NCBI RefSeq assembly: GCF_004354015.1
Contig: NZ_SMRU01000001.1
Location: 62,001 to 126,000 of the forward strand
Origin: Arthrobacter terricola
Lineage (GTDB): Bacteria; Actinomycetota; Actinomycetes; Actinomycetales; Micrococcaceae
Length of the DNA stretch: 64,000 nt
Reading direction: 5' to 3'
Part shown: positions 50,663 through 60,280 of the stretch, one piece after another
Layout of the letters: each line of letters begins with the position of its first letter
Numbering within the stretch: the first letter of the stretch is position 1
Position numbers and translations under genes: made by a program
The notes under the pieces: generated by a model
What the model was told of the DNA's origin: nothing
Seen by the model: only the letters and a program-made list of their open reading frames with translations
The model's database searches: none

Positions 50663-53600
50663 TTACTGGGCAGCGGCCGCGGAACCGTGCGCGTCGGCGC
50701 CGCCAACTTCCGCGACGCTCTCTGCCGGCTTCGCATTGGTATCCACATCCAATTGTTCAACGTCGACGTCGAGGAAACCATGCTCCACCGCTTCAAAGGT
50801 CGGTGCGGCCGTCCCCTCCAATCGCAAGTAGGAGCCAATGCGATCGGCACAGGACGAAGGATCAGTGAACACCTCGATGGTCCACAAGGACATGTATCGC
50901 CAGCCAAGCCGTTCCAGCAGCTGGGGTCGCAGGCGACTCCGCTCCCGGACACTCATCCTCCGGTAACGTTCCGTGCCGTCCGACTCGATGGCTACCGGGG
51001 TGGGCAATTCGGCGTCTTCGCGGCCGATGGTGTGCACGGGATCGGCCGCCGCGGCGATGTCGAGCGCACCGTCATAGTGGTGCCACACCCGGGCCCCACG
51101 GGCACGGAGCCGTTCGCCCAAATCCGCCACCAACGGGTCTTCACCCAATGCCTGTTCACTGGCCGCTGCCCGGGTTGCAGGCGTGCCGAGATCCGAATTT
51201 CCGGAAAGCTCGCGGTCCAGCAACTCGTAGAAATCGATCGCACCATGCGACAACCGGTCCAGGTCCAGATCCTCCGGGCGGAAGCAGCTCAACACATGCA
51301 GCGAACGCCGGGATCGGGTCATCGCCAACGCGAATTTGTTGCGCCCTCCTTCCGCGGACAACGGTCCGAAGCTGTGAAGGGCCCGGCCGTGCGGAGTTCG
51401 TCCGAAGCCGAGGGAAAAGATGACGTGGTCCCGGACAAGTCCCTGCGCACGTTCAAGGTCCACCACACGGAAGGACTCGACGCCCGCGTTGAAGAAACCG
51501 GCCAGCAACGGATAGTTGGGCAGCTGAAGCCTGATCGCTTCGCCGATCCTCGCGGCGTGGCGCAGGCTGGCAGTGACCACCGCAAGGGAGGTCCTCGGAC
51601 GAAGCATGGCGTGCTCGAACACAAGGTCCACTACACGGTTGACTTCGGCCGCAACCGACTCGACGCCTTCCATGTCGGACCCCGGGAGCCCCGTTCCATC
51701 CGGAATGTACTCGACCACAACCGAGCGATCCAGGCCCGTCACAGATTGGCCGTCCGGCAAACGGCGAAGGCCCCCGTCGTAGTAGTTCTTGCTCAGCTGA
51801 AGAATCAAATCTTCGTCAACTGTGCGATACACCCAGTTCAACTGCCACGTGGGCAAGACGCGTGCCAAGGCGTTGAATGCGCTGTCGACGGTGTCCTGGC
51901 TCGCGACTCCCGAGACCGGAGGTTCGACGGCGACGCTGAACGTACGGGCGTTGGCAATCTTCGCGTCACCGAAAGCGATCACTTGCTTGGCCCTGGCGAT
52001 GGCCGGCAGGACCGCTTGCAAAGAGGTGCTTTCGGCATCGAGGATCACCACGGCGTCGAACTTCTGTTCAGCCGGCAAAAGGCCGGTCAGCAGATAGGGG
52101 CTGACGGACCAAACCGGCACCAAACGGGCGACGAGCGCCGGCGCTTGTGCACTGAGGGCGGAAAGAGTAACCCTGCCGTCTTTGATCAGGTTCCGGAGGA
52201 GCTCCGCCTGCCGCGGATGCTCGACAATTCCGGCCCGCCAAATTTCAGCGAGCTTCCACCGCAGCCTGGCCGCCCCGCTCGCAATGTGAGCGTGATCGGC
52301 AAGCCGATACTCTGCCTCGAGCCGGCGAAGGGAATCGCCATCGGACATGGCGAGATAGTCGTCGCCACTGATCATCGCCTCCAGGGCGGACTGCCACCAA
52401 GCGAGGTCCAGCTCTGCACCGACGGACTCCGCTGGTACCTCACGCTCGGCCAGGTCGGCGAGGAGCTCCCCCAGGCCATGTTCGCGCATGTTCTCGACCA
52501 GGAGCGTCCGCTCCGGCAAGGTTTCGAGGGTCGCCGTATCGGCGACAAGCCGTTCGAGGCGCTCCATGAGGTTCTCGAAACGCGTAGCGTGAAGGTCCCC
52601 TCCATCGGCCGTGTGCTTGAGGAGATCCCCCAGCCGGCGAAGGTCACGGTCCAATTCCCGGTAGCTAGCCCCGAGGTCGGCGAGACCGGAAGGCACCGCA
52701 GGATGCCGCTGAGTGGTGGCGTACTCGGCCCACAGCGCCCGCTGTTCCTGGACGAGCGCAAGGGAACTGTGCAGGTCCGCGATGTGAACTCCGGGGCGGA
52801 CGTATTCCTTGGCCACACGTCGCAATCGCGATCGCTGCATCGACGGCATCTCAATGCCATGTTCGCGTCGCCAGGCAGACGTCGCCGTCGCGGAAATCAG
52901 GTCGTGCACGGGCCGGTCGAAGATGTCCGGCGTGAACTTGTCGAGGCTCTCCCGCACCGCGGTCAGCAGTTCAAGCTGCTCGCCCCATTCGGCGAAGTTG
53001 GCCCCCAGCCGGATTTCGGAGTGCTCCGCAACTTGGTTCATCCGCTCGCGCAGTTGCGGAAGCTTCTCCGCCGCAGTGCTGGCCAACTGCTGGGCTTCCT
53101 CGGTTTCCTTGCGCGTCACCAGGCGGGCCCCATACCAAGGACTCGACGTGGACGTGCGGCTGAAGCTGCCGAGTTCGGCGGCCCGGCGCAGCCTTTCGGA
53201 AAGCTCGGCGCGGTCCTTGATGTTGTCCAGGACGCTGCGCTTCAAGCGCACGGTAGTAGCAGGGGCCGGCTGGATTGCCGTCAGCTCCGCGAGGGACTGC
53301 ATCGCCTGGTACGGAGAGCACCCCCACCGCTCGCGCACGTTGTGCAAGGACGCAACATGGTCCAACAAGGCGTGCCGGTGTTCGGTGAGCGTCTTATGAA
53401 GATTCGCGAGTTGCGGTTCCAGGGACTTCTCGTTGCGGATGATCGCGCTGACCAACTGTGCCTTGAGCTGTTGGGCAGTGGCACCGTTCCCAGGCCGGAA
53501 CAGCATCGACTCAAGTCCCAGAACCTCGAAATGGGCAGCCAGGCCGTTAAGGCTTGCCCGGCGGTCTCCCACCACGAGGACCGACTTACCCTCCGTGACC

Positions 53601-54565
53601 AACGCACCGATGGCATTGATGGCCGTTTGCGTCTGGCCGCTGCCTGGCGGCGTGCTGACCACGAGCGAATCTCCCGCCCGGACAGCATCCACGACGTACT
53701 GCTGGTCGGTGTCTGCGTCCAGCAGCAGTGCTTCCTCCGACGGATCCCGCTCGTCAAGGCTCGGGAACCGCCCGGACTTGATCGGTTCGGGCTCGATGTC
53801 GACTCCGGTCGCCGCCTCGAACAGGGAGGTGACAACTTTGTTGTTCTCATTGATCCACGGATCGTCGAGGTTGCCGGACAGATCAGCCAGCGTGGTCACG
53901 AGCAAGTTGTGGCTTACCTCGGCCCCGTGGATCGGTTGCACCAAGGTGGCCAAGCGGTCGAGCACGGGCTGGGGGTCGAGGCGGGCGGTGTTGTACGCCA
54001 TGCGGGTGACGGCATTAACGTCGAAGACAATCCCGTGCACGGTCTTCAAATGCCGGACCAACGCCGGATTCATGCTGGCCTGTTCAGTGAGCTGAAGTTC
54101 GTAGTCGTCCTCGCCCGGCCTAGCGGTCAGGGAGACGGCAGCCAGCATGACGGGAGCCGAGATGCGTTGGGCCTTCCCCCCGACTGCGGATGTCCAGACC
54201 ACCGTTCCGCAGGCCAGATACCCGGCGTCGATCCCCCTGTCGTTGCCGAGTTCGAAGATCTTCGAACGAAGGTTCCGGGCAGCACGGGCGGCAACAACGT
54301 ATTGCTGGCGGTCCCGGATCAGCGTGGAAAGACGCGTTCGCCGCCCCGCGAGGAGCTGCGCCAAGCCGGAGGGGTGGCCGCTGCTCAGGTCGATCGAACC
54401 TTCCGGAGTCTTGACGAAGCGCAGCATTGTGTCCGCGCCAGTCACAGGCTTAAGCCCAACCAGCCATTTCTTGAGCTCGACTGAGCTCTCTTCGTGGCTT
54501 TGACCTACTGACACCGCTGCCTTCTTTTCTGAACTAGCTCGAGACGACTTGGACCAAATCGGCAT
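50663..54565 (-). CDS. Large SF1 helicase-like ATPase with C-terminal nuclease-like domain
   Basis: A 1300-residue protein. Residues about 290-420 hold helicase motif I (STPPGSGQTQTAI) and following strands, with a coiled helical region to about 760. Motif II is the atypical VVILDAESTS, and the far motifs (VDLERAQGLVRDHVIFSLGF, KFALAMTRSRRSLHVL) are near 1110-1160. The last about 180 residues (PVAIESDGTERYRRMS, RERSRLRPQLLERLGWRYMS) resemble the MTES_1575/Vsr-like nuclease fold. The Walker A lysine is Gln311, so ATP hydrolysis is doubtful. The ATG at 54565 is preferred over a longer frame. Role unknown; DNA repair or defence is possible. Confidence 0.8.
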   Translation of the reverse strand: MPIWSKSSRASSEKKAAVSVGQSHEESSVELKKWLVGLKPVTGADTMLRFVKTPEGSIDLSSGHPSGLAQLLAGRRTRLSTLIRDRQQYVVAARAARNLRSKIFELGNDRGIDAGYLACGTVVWTSAVGGKAQRISAPVMLAAVSLTARPGEDDYELQLTEQASMNPALVRHLKTVHGIVFDVNAVTRMAYNTARLDPQPVLDRLATLVQPIHGAEVSHNLLVTTLADLSGNLDDPWINENNKVVTSLFEAATGVDIEPEPIKSGRFPSLDERDPSEEALLLDADTDQQYVVDAVRAGDSLVVSTPPGSGQTQTAINAIGALVTEGKSVLVVGDRRASLNGLAAHFEVLGLESMLFRPGNGATAQQLKAQLVSAIIRNEKSLEPQLANLHKTLTEHRHALLDHVASLHNVRERWGCSPYQAMQSLAELTAIQPAPATTVRLKRSVLDNIKDRAELSERLRRAAELGSFSRTSTSSPWYGARLVTRKETEEAQQLASTAAEKLPQLRERMNQVAEHSEIRLGANFAEWGEQLELLTAVRESLDKFTPDIFDRPVHDLISATATSAWRREHGIEMPSMQRSRLRRVAKEYVRPGVHIADLHSSLALVQEQRALWAEYATTQRHPAVPSGLADLGASYRELDRDLRRLGDLLKHTADGGDLHATRFENLMERLERLVADTATLETLPERTLLVENMREHGLGELLADLAEREVPAESVGAELDLAWWQSALEAMISGDDYLAMSDGDSLRRLEAEYRLADHAHIASGAARLRWKLAEIWRAGIVEHPRQAELLRNLIKDGRVTLSALSAQAPALVARLVPVWSVSPYLLTGLLPAEQKFDAVVILDAESTSLQAVLPAIARAKQVIAFGDAKIANARTFSVAVEPPVSGVASQDTVDSAFNALARVLPTWQLNWVYRTVDEDLILQLSKNYYDGGLRRLPDGQSVTGLDRSVVVEYIPDGTGLPGSDMEGVESVAAEVNRVVDLVFEHAMLRPRTSLAVVTASLRHAARIGEAIRLQLPNYPLLAGFFNAGVESFRVVDLERAQGLVRDHVIFSLGFGRTPHGRALHSFGPLSAEGGRNKFALAMTRSRRSLHVLSCFRPEDLDLDRLSHGAIDFYELLDRELSGNSDLGTPATRAAASEQALGEDPLVADLGERLRARGARVWHHYDGALDIAAAADPVHTIGREDAELPTPVAIESDGTERYRRMSVRERSRLRPQLLERLGWRYMSLWTIEVFTDPSSCADRIGSYLRLEGTAAPTFEAVEHGFLDVDVEQLDVDTNAKPAESVAEVGGADAHGSAAAAQ

Positions 54566-54654
54566 ACTTTCGAGGGTAGCGGGAATCGACCGGCTGCTCG
54601 CCTCACCACACTGGCGGAAAGCAAATTCCCCTTGATTTCCAAGGGAAAATGCGA

Positions 54655-54686
54655 AGTGACCGGTCTCTGCAAAGAGACCGGTCACT
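54655..54686 (-). terminator. Terminator after guaA
   Basis: A perfect 14-bp stem (AGTGACCGGTCTCT at 54655-54668 and its complement at 54673-54686) with a 4-nt loop, 7 bp after the guaA stop and followed by a T-rich stretch. Confidence 0.85.
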
Positions 54687-54693
54687 CAGACGG

Positions 54694-56301
54694 CTATTCC
54701 CACTCGATGGTTCCTGGGGGCTTGCTGGTCACGTCCAGCACCACCCGGTTAACACCCTCCACCTCATTGGTGATCCTGTTGGAGATCCGTGCCAGGAGTT
54801 CGTACGGGAGCCTCGACCAGTCAGCGGTCATGGCATCCTCCGAGGAGACAGGACGAAGGACGATCGGATGGCCGTAAGTGCGGCCGTCACCTTGGACACC
54901 GACGCTACGGACATCCGCGAGCAGCACCACGGGCATCTGCCATACGTCGTCGTCGAGGCCGGCAGCGGTAAGTTCGGCGCGAGCGATCGCATCCGCCTTG
55001 CGCAGCAGGTCTAGGCGTTCCTTCGTCACTTCACCGACGATCCGGATACCCAAGCCGGGGCCAGGGAACGGCTGGCGACCGACGATTTCCTGGGGAAGGC
55101 CAAGCTGCGCGCCAACAGCGCGGACTTCGTCCTTGAACAGCGCACGAAGCGGCTCTACAAGTTCGAACTGCAGGTCCTCAGGCAAGCCGCCCACGTTGTG
55201 GTGGCTCTTGATGTTCGCTGCGCCCTCGCCGCCGCCGGATTCGACGACGTCCGGGTACAGGGTGCCCTGAACGAGGAACTTGATGCTCTCGCCTTCGGAA
55301 GCGGCCTGGGCAATGATGGCCCGCTCTGCTTCTTCGAACGCACGGATGAATTCGCGGCCGATGATCTTCCGCTTGGTTTCCGGGTCGCTGACACCGGCAA
55401 GGGCGTTCTGGAAGCGCTCTTGTTCGTTCGCCACGTAGAGGTTGACACCTGTTGCGGCGACGAAGTCGCGCTCAACCTGCTCGGCTTCGCCTTCGCGCAG
55501 CAAACCATGGTCCACGAACACGCATGTGAGCTGGTCGCCAACGGCACGCTGGACGAGCGCGGCTGCAACAGCGGAGTCGACGCCGCCGGAGAGGCCGCAA
55601 ATAACCTTGGAGTCGCCGACCTGCTGGCGGATCCTCTCGACCTGCTCCTCAAGGATGTTCCCGGTGGTCCAGTTCGGCGTCAGGCCCGCTCCCTTGAACA
55701 GGAAGTTCTCCAGGACCTGCTGGCCGTGGGCCGAGTGCTTGACTTCGGGGTGCCACTGCACACCGTAGAGGTGCTTCTCTTCGTTCGCGAAAGCGGCGAC
55801 AGGGGCACCCGCCGTGGTCGCGAGAACGTCGAAACCCGCGGGAGCTGCGTGGACTGAATCGCCGTGGCTCATCCAGGTGTTCTGGGAATCCGGAATGCCG
55901 GCCAGGATCGAGCGGGCCTCGCCCACCGTGGTGGCTTCCGTGGCGCCGTATTCGCGAAGGCCGGTCTGCGCGACAGTACCGCCGAGCGCGTTGGCCATGG
56001 CCTGGAATCCGTAGCAGATGCCGAAGACGGGCACGCCTGCCTCGAAGAGGTCGGCGCCGACGTTCGGTGCACCCTCGGCGTAAACGCTGGAAGGTCCGCC
56101 GGAGAGGATGATCGCTGCCGGGTTCTTGGCCAGAAGCTGCTCGGTGGTGAAGGTATGCGGAACAATTTCCGAATACACATTCGCTTCGCGGACGCGGCGG
56201 GCAATCAGCTGCGCGTACTGGGCACCGTAGTCAACAACCAGCACCGGCTTCTGTGAAGTCTGAACTTCAGAACTGAAGGGTGTGGTGGGAGTAGTCACCA
56301 T
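54694..56301 (-). CDS. guaA: GMP synthase (glutamine-hydrolysing)
   Basis: A 535-residue GuaA. The N-terminal class I amidotransferase has the catalytic Cys in [12 protein letters not shown] and His/Glu in [11 protein letters not shown]; the ATP-pyrophosphatase domain carries the P-loop [14 protein letters not shown]; the C-terminal dimerisation domain ends in KPPGTIEWE. It converts XMP to GMP. ATG followed directly by GTG; either may start. guaB and guaB3 lie 4-8 kb upstream on the same strand. Confidence 0.97.
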   Translation of the reverse strand: MVTTPTTPFSSEVQTSQKPVLVVDYGAQYAQLIARRVREANVYSEIVPHTFTTEQLLAKNPAAIILSGGPSSVYAEGAPNVGADLFEAGVPVFGICYGFQAMANALGGTVAQTGLREYGATEATTVGEARSILAGIPDSQNTWMSHGDSVHAAPAGFDVLATTAGAPVAAFANEEKHLYGVQWHPEVKHSAHGQQVLENFLFKGAGLTPNWTTGNILEEQVERIRQQVGDSKVICGLSGGVDSAVAAALVQRAVGDQLTCVFVDHGLLREGEAEQVERDFVAATGVNLYVANEQERFQNALAGVSDPETKRKIIGREFIRAFEEAERAIIAQAASEGESIKFLVQGTLYPDVVESGGGEGAANIKSHHNVGGLPEDLQFELVEPLRALFKDEVRAVGAQLGLPQEIVGRQPFPGPGLGIRIVGEVTKERLDLLRKADAIARAELTAAGLDDDVWQMPVVLLADVRSVGVQGDGRTYGHPIVLRPVSSEDAMTADWSRLPYELLARISNRITNEVEGVNRVVLDVTSKPPGTIEWE

Positions 56302-56416
56302 AACAGCGTACTTTGACTGAATGCCCCATGCATCTTGGGACCGGTCGTGAAAGGCTGGAACAGCCAAAAAACCGGGCGGAAGTTAGCGATCTCACACTAG
56401 CCCGGGGACTGCCGGG

Positions 56417-56929
56417 TCAGTAGCGCTTGGACGCCTGCGGGTTCGCAGCGAGTTCAGCTTCGACGTCCGCGTGGAACTTCTTCTCCACAATGAAGGACAT
56501 CAGCGGAACAACACCGCCCAAGGCAAGCAAGATGAGCTTCAGGAACGGCCATCGCATGAGGGACCACAGGCGGAAGTCCGAGATCAGGTACAGCACGTAC
56601 ATCCAGCCGTGGACAATCAGTACCGCAATGGAGACGTTGAACCCGCCCAGGACGCCCTCGGCGTCGGCGAACCCGAAACCGAAAGGCCGGCCCGTGGCCG
56701 CGTTAGTGCCCCCGGCAAAGAGGTAGACGCCGAAAACGTACCGTGCAACGAGCTCCGCGCAGAGCAGCAACAGCATGGTACCGGTCAGGTACGCCATCAC
56801 CTTGTAGAACTTCAGGGCCGAGCGGATCTGGGCAGTGGTCCCGCCGAAGCGGCGCTTCTTGGTCTTTGCGGTGGCCGGTTTGGCGGATCCGGATTCTTCG
56901 GGTTGGATGGCCGGTTTGGGCTCGATCAT
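56417..56929 (-). CDS. DUF3817 family membrane protein
   Basis: A 170-residue protein with a basic/Pro-rich cytoplasmic N-terminus and about three helices in the core: LKFYKVMAYLTGTMLLLLCA, NVSIAVLIVHGWMYVLYLIS and LKLILLALGGVVPLMSF. The pattern matches DUF3817. Its start overlaps the SURF1 stop by 4 bp, so the two are coupled; a role near cytochrome oxidase assembly is possible but unproven. Confidence 0.85.
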   Translation of the reverse strand: MIEPKPAIQPEESGSAKPATAKTKKRRFGGTTAQIRSALKFYKVMAYLTGTMLLLLCAELVARYVFGVYLFAGGTNAATGRPFGFGFADAEGVLGGFNVSIAVLIVHGWMYVLYLISDFRLWSLMRWPFLKLILLALGGVVPLMSFIVEKKFHADVEAELAANPQASKRY

Positions 56930-57765
56930 GGCTTTACCTGTTCTGGATCGGTCATTGCTGGCATATCTTCTGGGAGGAAGTCATCGTCATCATCCGGCTC
57001 GTCCTCTTCGAGGCTGCGTCGGTAGTCGTCGGCCACCATGCGCCACCAAATGTAGAGGGCAAAGCCTGCGAAGACCACCCATTCCACGGAGTAGAAGAGG
57101 TTGAGCCAGTTGATCTGTTGGTTGGCCGGCTGGGCCGGAATGTTGAGCGGTTTCAGCTGCTGCGGGAGCGCCAGCGTCTTGGCCGCGGACACCTCAGACG
57201 TGGCGGCGACGAACCCCGGGTAGCTGGAAACGTTCCACACATTGATGAGTTCCGCGACTGAAACCGCGGACGCCCGGCCGGCGCCGGCGTCGACGTTGGG
57301 AACCGGAGCCTCGGTCGGCAGGAGCCGTCCGGTCAACTCAATAGTGCCCGACGGCGGCGGGCTGGCTTGGGAGGGATCGGCGATCCAGCCGCGGGCCACC
57401 GGAATCCAGGTCTTGGGGGAAACAGCAGCGCCCTTCAGGACGGGAGCGCCGTCGACTGCAAATGCGGTGACAACCCAGTAGCCCTTTTGGCCCTCCAGCA
57501 ACCGGCCCTCGACAAGGACCTGCTTGGAGGGGTCGTAACTGCCCTTGGCGCTGACCATCTGATCAGCCACGGAACCGGGGAAGAACACGCCCGGTTGCAA
57601 GACGCCTGTCAGCGGTTTGACCTGCTCTACTGAGGGGTCAACCGGGGTTTCGCTCTGGGTAGATCTGCCGAACTGCCACTGGCTGAGCAGCACGAACACC
57701 CCGGACAGCAGGAGCGCGAAGACAAGTCCGGCGATCCAGCGGGGCTTTAGAGCGGTTTTTAACAC
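56926..57765 (-). CDS. SURF1 family cytochrome oxidase biogenesis protein
   Basis: A 279-residue SURF1. One helix at each end (WIAGLVFALLLSGVFVLLSQ and NLFYSVEWVVFAGFALYIWW) frames an external domain with QVLVEGRLLEGQKGYWVVTA and WIPVARGWI. SURF1 helps place heme a in cytochrome c oxidase. The GTG start follows AAGGGG. It is coupled to the DUF3817 gene. Confidence 0.92.
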   Translation of the reverse strand: MLKTALKPRWIAGLVFALLLSGVFVLLSQWQFGRSTQSETPVDPSVEQVKPLTGVLQPGVFFPGSVADQMVSAKGSYDPSKQVLVEGRLLEGQKGYWVVTAFAVDGAPVLKGAAVSPKTWIPVARGWIADPSQASPPPSGTIELTGRLLPTEAPVPNVDAGAGRASAVSVAELINVWNVSSYPGFVAATSEVSAAKTLALPQQLKPLNIPAQPANQQINWLNLFYSVEWVVFAGFALYIWWRMVADDYRRSLEEDEPDDDDDFLPEDMPAMTDPEQVKP

Positions 57766-57824
57766 CCCTTAACCGTACTTCGTCAAGCTGTAGAACAGCT
57801 AAACGCGTACCACGGTGGAGAAGC

Positions 57825-57852
57825 AGGCCGCTTCATAGGCCGGTAGCGGCCT
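57825..57852 (-). terminator. Hairpin after PTS IIA gene
   Basis: AGGCCGCT at 57825-57832 pairs with AGCGGCCT at 57845-57852 around a 12-nt loop, 23 bp after the IIA stop on its strand. No long T-run, so activity is uncertain. Confidence 0.5.
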
Positions 57853-57875
57853 TGAAATGGTTCGTCCGATGCCGG

Positions 57876-58364
57876 TCAGTGGTCGAAAAACACCAGGCTC
57901 GAGTTGATCAACTCGGCGATGACTTCCGGGTCATGGGCGCGGCGGAGCGAGTCACGGAAAGACTCCTTGGAGAGGGAACGGGCCAACGTCGCGAGGACCT
58001 CCAGATGGTCCGAGAACGAACTGGCTGGCGTTGCGATGAGCAACACGAGCGTGGCGGGCCCGTCGGCGGCGCCGAAGTCGAGCGAGTGCCCGAACTTTGT
58101 GACGCCGACTGCGATGGAAACCCGGGACACGAACTCGCTCCGGGCATGCGGCAGGCCGATGCCTCCGGGAAGCCCGGTGGCCAGTTGATGCTCGCGGGAA
58201 TTGACGTGCTCAAGGAATCCTTCAAGGTCCGTTATACGTCCGGCGGCATACAGGCGTTCAGCGAGCTGCGTCGCGGCGTCTGTCTTGTCTGCCGCTTCCA
58301 TCTCGAGGATGACGGTGTCCGGCGTCGTCAGTTCGGCATCATACGGGTCCAGTGGTTCCGCCAA
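57876..58364 (-). CDS. PTS IIA protein, fructose/mannitol type
   Basis: A 162-residue EIIA of the Fru/Mtl class. The phospho-accepting His73 is in GLPGGIGLPHARSEF. No IIB or IIC gene is adjacent, so it either serves a transporter elsewhere or has a regulatory role. The TTG start follows GGAGGG. It is 38 bp downstream of glpD on the same strand and may be co-transcribed with it, linking PTS state to glycerol use. Confidence 0.86.
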   Translation of the reverse strand: MAEPLDPYDAELTTPDTVILEMEAADKTDAATQLAERLYAAGRITDLEGFLEHVNSREHQLATGLPGGIGLPHARSEFVSRVSIAVGVTKFGHSLDFGAADGPATLVLLIATPASSFSDHLEVLATLARSLSKESFRDSLRRAHDPEVIAELINSSLVFFDH

Positions 58365-58402
58365 GTCGTTTCCCTCCAGTGTGCCCGGCCAACTTTGGAC
58401 GC

Positions 58403-60163
58403 TTAGCGCAGGGGAACGATGTCGTCGACTCCCATGCGCGCCGCGTCCGCGGATTCATCATCGGGTTGCTGCTGGCTGAGCCGCTCAGCTTCCACCCTGG
58501 CCAGGTAGTGCTTGATTTCGCTTTCCCGCTGCGCGTCGCTCCAGCCAAGAATTTCTCCCATCAGCTTAGCGACAACCGGGACCGCGGAGACACCTCTGTC
58601 CCAGGACTCGATGGAAATCCGTGTACGGCGGGTCAGGACGTCATGGACATGCCGGGCGCCCTCGTGGGTGGTGGCATAGATGACTTCCGCGGAGAGGTAG
58701 TCGTCAGCCCCGGGTAGCGGTTCAGCCATCGCCGGATTGTCGTTGATGATCGCCAGGACCTCTGTGGCCATGGACCCGTAGCGATTCAGGAGATGTTCCA
58801 CCCTGGCAACGTGGACCCCGGCCTCGTCCGCGGTCCTGGACCGGCGGTTCCAAGCGGCCTTGAAGCCCTCGGCTCCGAGGAGCGGAATGGTCTCGGTGCA
58901 GCTCGCCGGAACGCGCTCGTCCATGGCCCGGGTTGCTTCGTCGACAGCATCCTTGGCCATCACCCGGTAGGTGGTGAACTTTCCGCCGGCCACAACCACC
59001 AGGCCGGGGACGGGGTGCGCCACGACATGCTCGCGGGACAGCTTCGCTGTGGAATCGCTCTCCCCCGCCAGCAGGGGCCGCAGGCCGGCATAGACGCCTT
59101 CGACGTCCTCGCGGGTGAGCGGCCGTTTCAGGACGCGGTTCACGTGCTCCAGGACGTAGTCGATGTCCTTCGCAGACGCGGCCGGATGTGCCTTGTCCAG
59201 CTTCCAGTCGGTGTCGGTTGTGCCGATGATCCAGTGCCTGCCCCACGGGATGACGAACAGCACGGATTTCTCAGTCCGCAGGATCAATCCCACGGTCGAT
59301 TGGAACCGATCGCGCGGAACCACCAAGTGGATGCCCTTTGAAGCGCGGACCTTGAGCTGGCCCCGGTCCGTCACCATGGCTTGGGTTTCGTCCGTCCACA
59401 CGCCGGTGGCGTTGACCACTTGTTTGGCCCGGACTTCGATGATGCTGCCGTCTTCCTGGTTCTCCACCTTCGCGCCGACCACGCGTTCGCCTTCACGGAC
59501 GAACGAGACGACGCGCATCCGGTTCACCGCGTGTGCTCCGTAATGGGCCGCGGTGCGGACAACGTTGACAACCAGGCGGGCATCGTCTACTTGGGCGTCG
59601 TAGTACCGGATGGAGCCCACGAAGGCGTCGTTCTTGAGGCTCGGCGCCGCCCGCAATGTTCCGCGCCGGAAGAGGTGCTTATGCCTCGGAACGCCCCGGC
59701 TGTGGCCGGACGTGAGGCCCAACGTGTCGTAGAGGAAAATGCCGGCTCCGACGTACGGCCGCTCCCAGAAGCGCCGGGTCAGCGGGTAGAGGAACGGGAC
59801 CGGACGGACGAGGTGCGGCGCGATTTGCTGGATCAGGAGGCCGCGTTCCTGGAGTGCTTCCTGGACGAGGGCGAAGTCGAGCATTTCGAGGTAGCGTAGT
59901 CCGCCGTGGATCAGCTTGGAGGAACGCGATGATGTGCCCGATGCCCAGTCCCGGGCTTCGACGATGCCCACGGACAGTCCGCGCGTGACCGCGTCCAAGG
60001 CCGCCCCGGCGCCCACCACGCCTCCGCCGACAATCAGGATGTCGAGTTCCTGGCCGGGCTCGGACGTGCCCTTGAGCACCTCGATGGACTTTGCCCTCGC
60101 CTGCGGACTCAGCGCACCTGCCGGTGCACTTCCGTTATCCGAACCACCTGCAACATTGCTCAT
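58403..60163 (-). CDS. glpD: Glycerol-3-phosphate dehydrogenase, aerobic type
   Basis: A 586-residue flavoprotein. The FAD motif ILIVGGGVVGAGAALDAVTR is at about 43, then TSSRSSKLIHGGLRYLE, GVWTDETQAM and AGGKFTTYRVMAKDAVDEA. It oxidises glycerol-3-phosphate to DHAP and passes electrons to quinone at the membrane. GGGAGG precedes the ATG at 60163. glpK and glpF are not adjacent here; an aquaglyceroporin lies 52 kb away. Confidence 0.95.
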   Translation of the reverse strand: MSNVAGGSDNGSAPAGALSPQARAKSIEVLKGTSEPGQELDILIVGGGVVGAGAALDAVTRGLSVGIVEARDWASGTSSRSSKLIHGGLRYLEMLDFALVQEALQERGLLIQQIAPHLVRPVPFLYPLTRRFWERPYVGAGIFLYDTLGLTSGHSRGVPRHKHLFRRGTLRAAPSLKNDAFVGSIRYYDAQVDDARLVVNVVRTAAHYGAHAVNRMRVVSFVREGERVVGAKVENQEDGSIIEVRAKQVVNATGVWTDETQAMVTDRGQLKVRASKGIHLVVPRDRFQSTVGLILRTEKSVLFVIPWGRHWIIGTTDTDWKLDKAHPAASAKDIDYVLEHVNRVLKRPLTREDVEGVYAGLRPLLAGESDSTAKLSREHVVAHPVPGLVVVAGGKFTTYRVMAKDAVDEATRAMDERVPASCTETIPLLGAEGFKAAWNRRSRTADEAGVHVARVEHLLNRYGSMATEVLAIINDNPAMAEPLPGADDYLSAEVIYATTHEGARHVHDVLTRRTRISIESWDRGVSAVPVVAKLMGEILGWSDAQRESEIKHYLARVEAERLSQQQPDDESADAARMGVDDIVPLR

Positions 60164-60280
60164 CGGACGCCTCCCAACGCACAATCCCCGTAGTCCCCCA
60201 CACTACTTCGTGAGGGCAGGCTTGGGCAGGGGCTGGGAGGCGCCGGAACAGTCGCGAGGCTTTCCGGCGCCTGGTGGTTG

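Noticed and set aside
50072..54484. A 1470-codon open frame on the plus strand
   Set aside because: It is antisense to the helicase-like gene, whose protein has recognisable motifs; the plus frame has none and arises from GC-rich codon bias.
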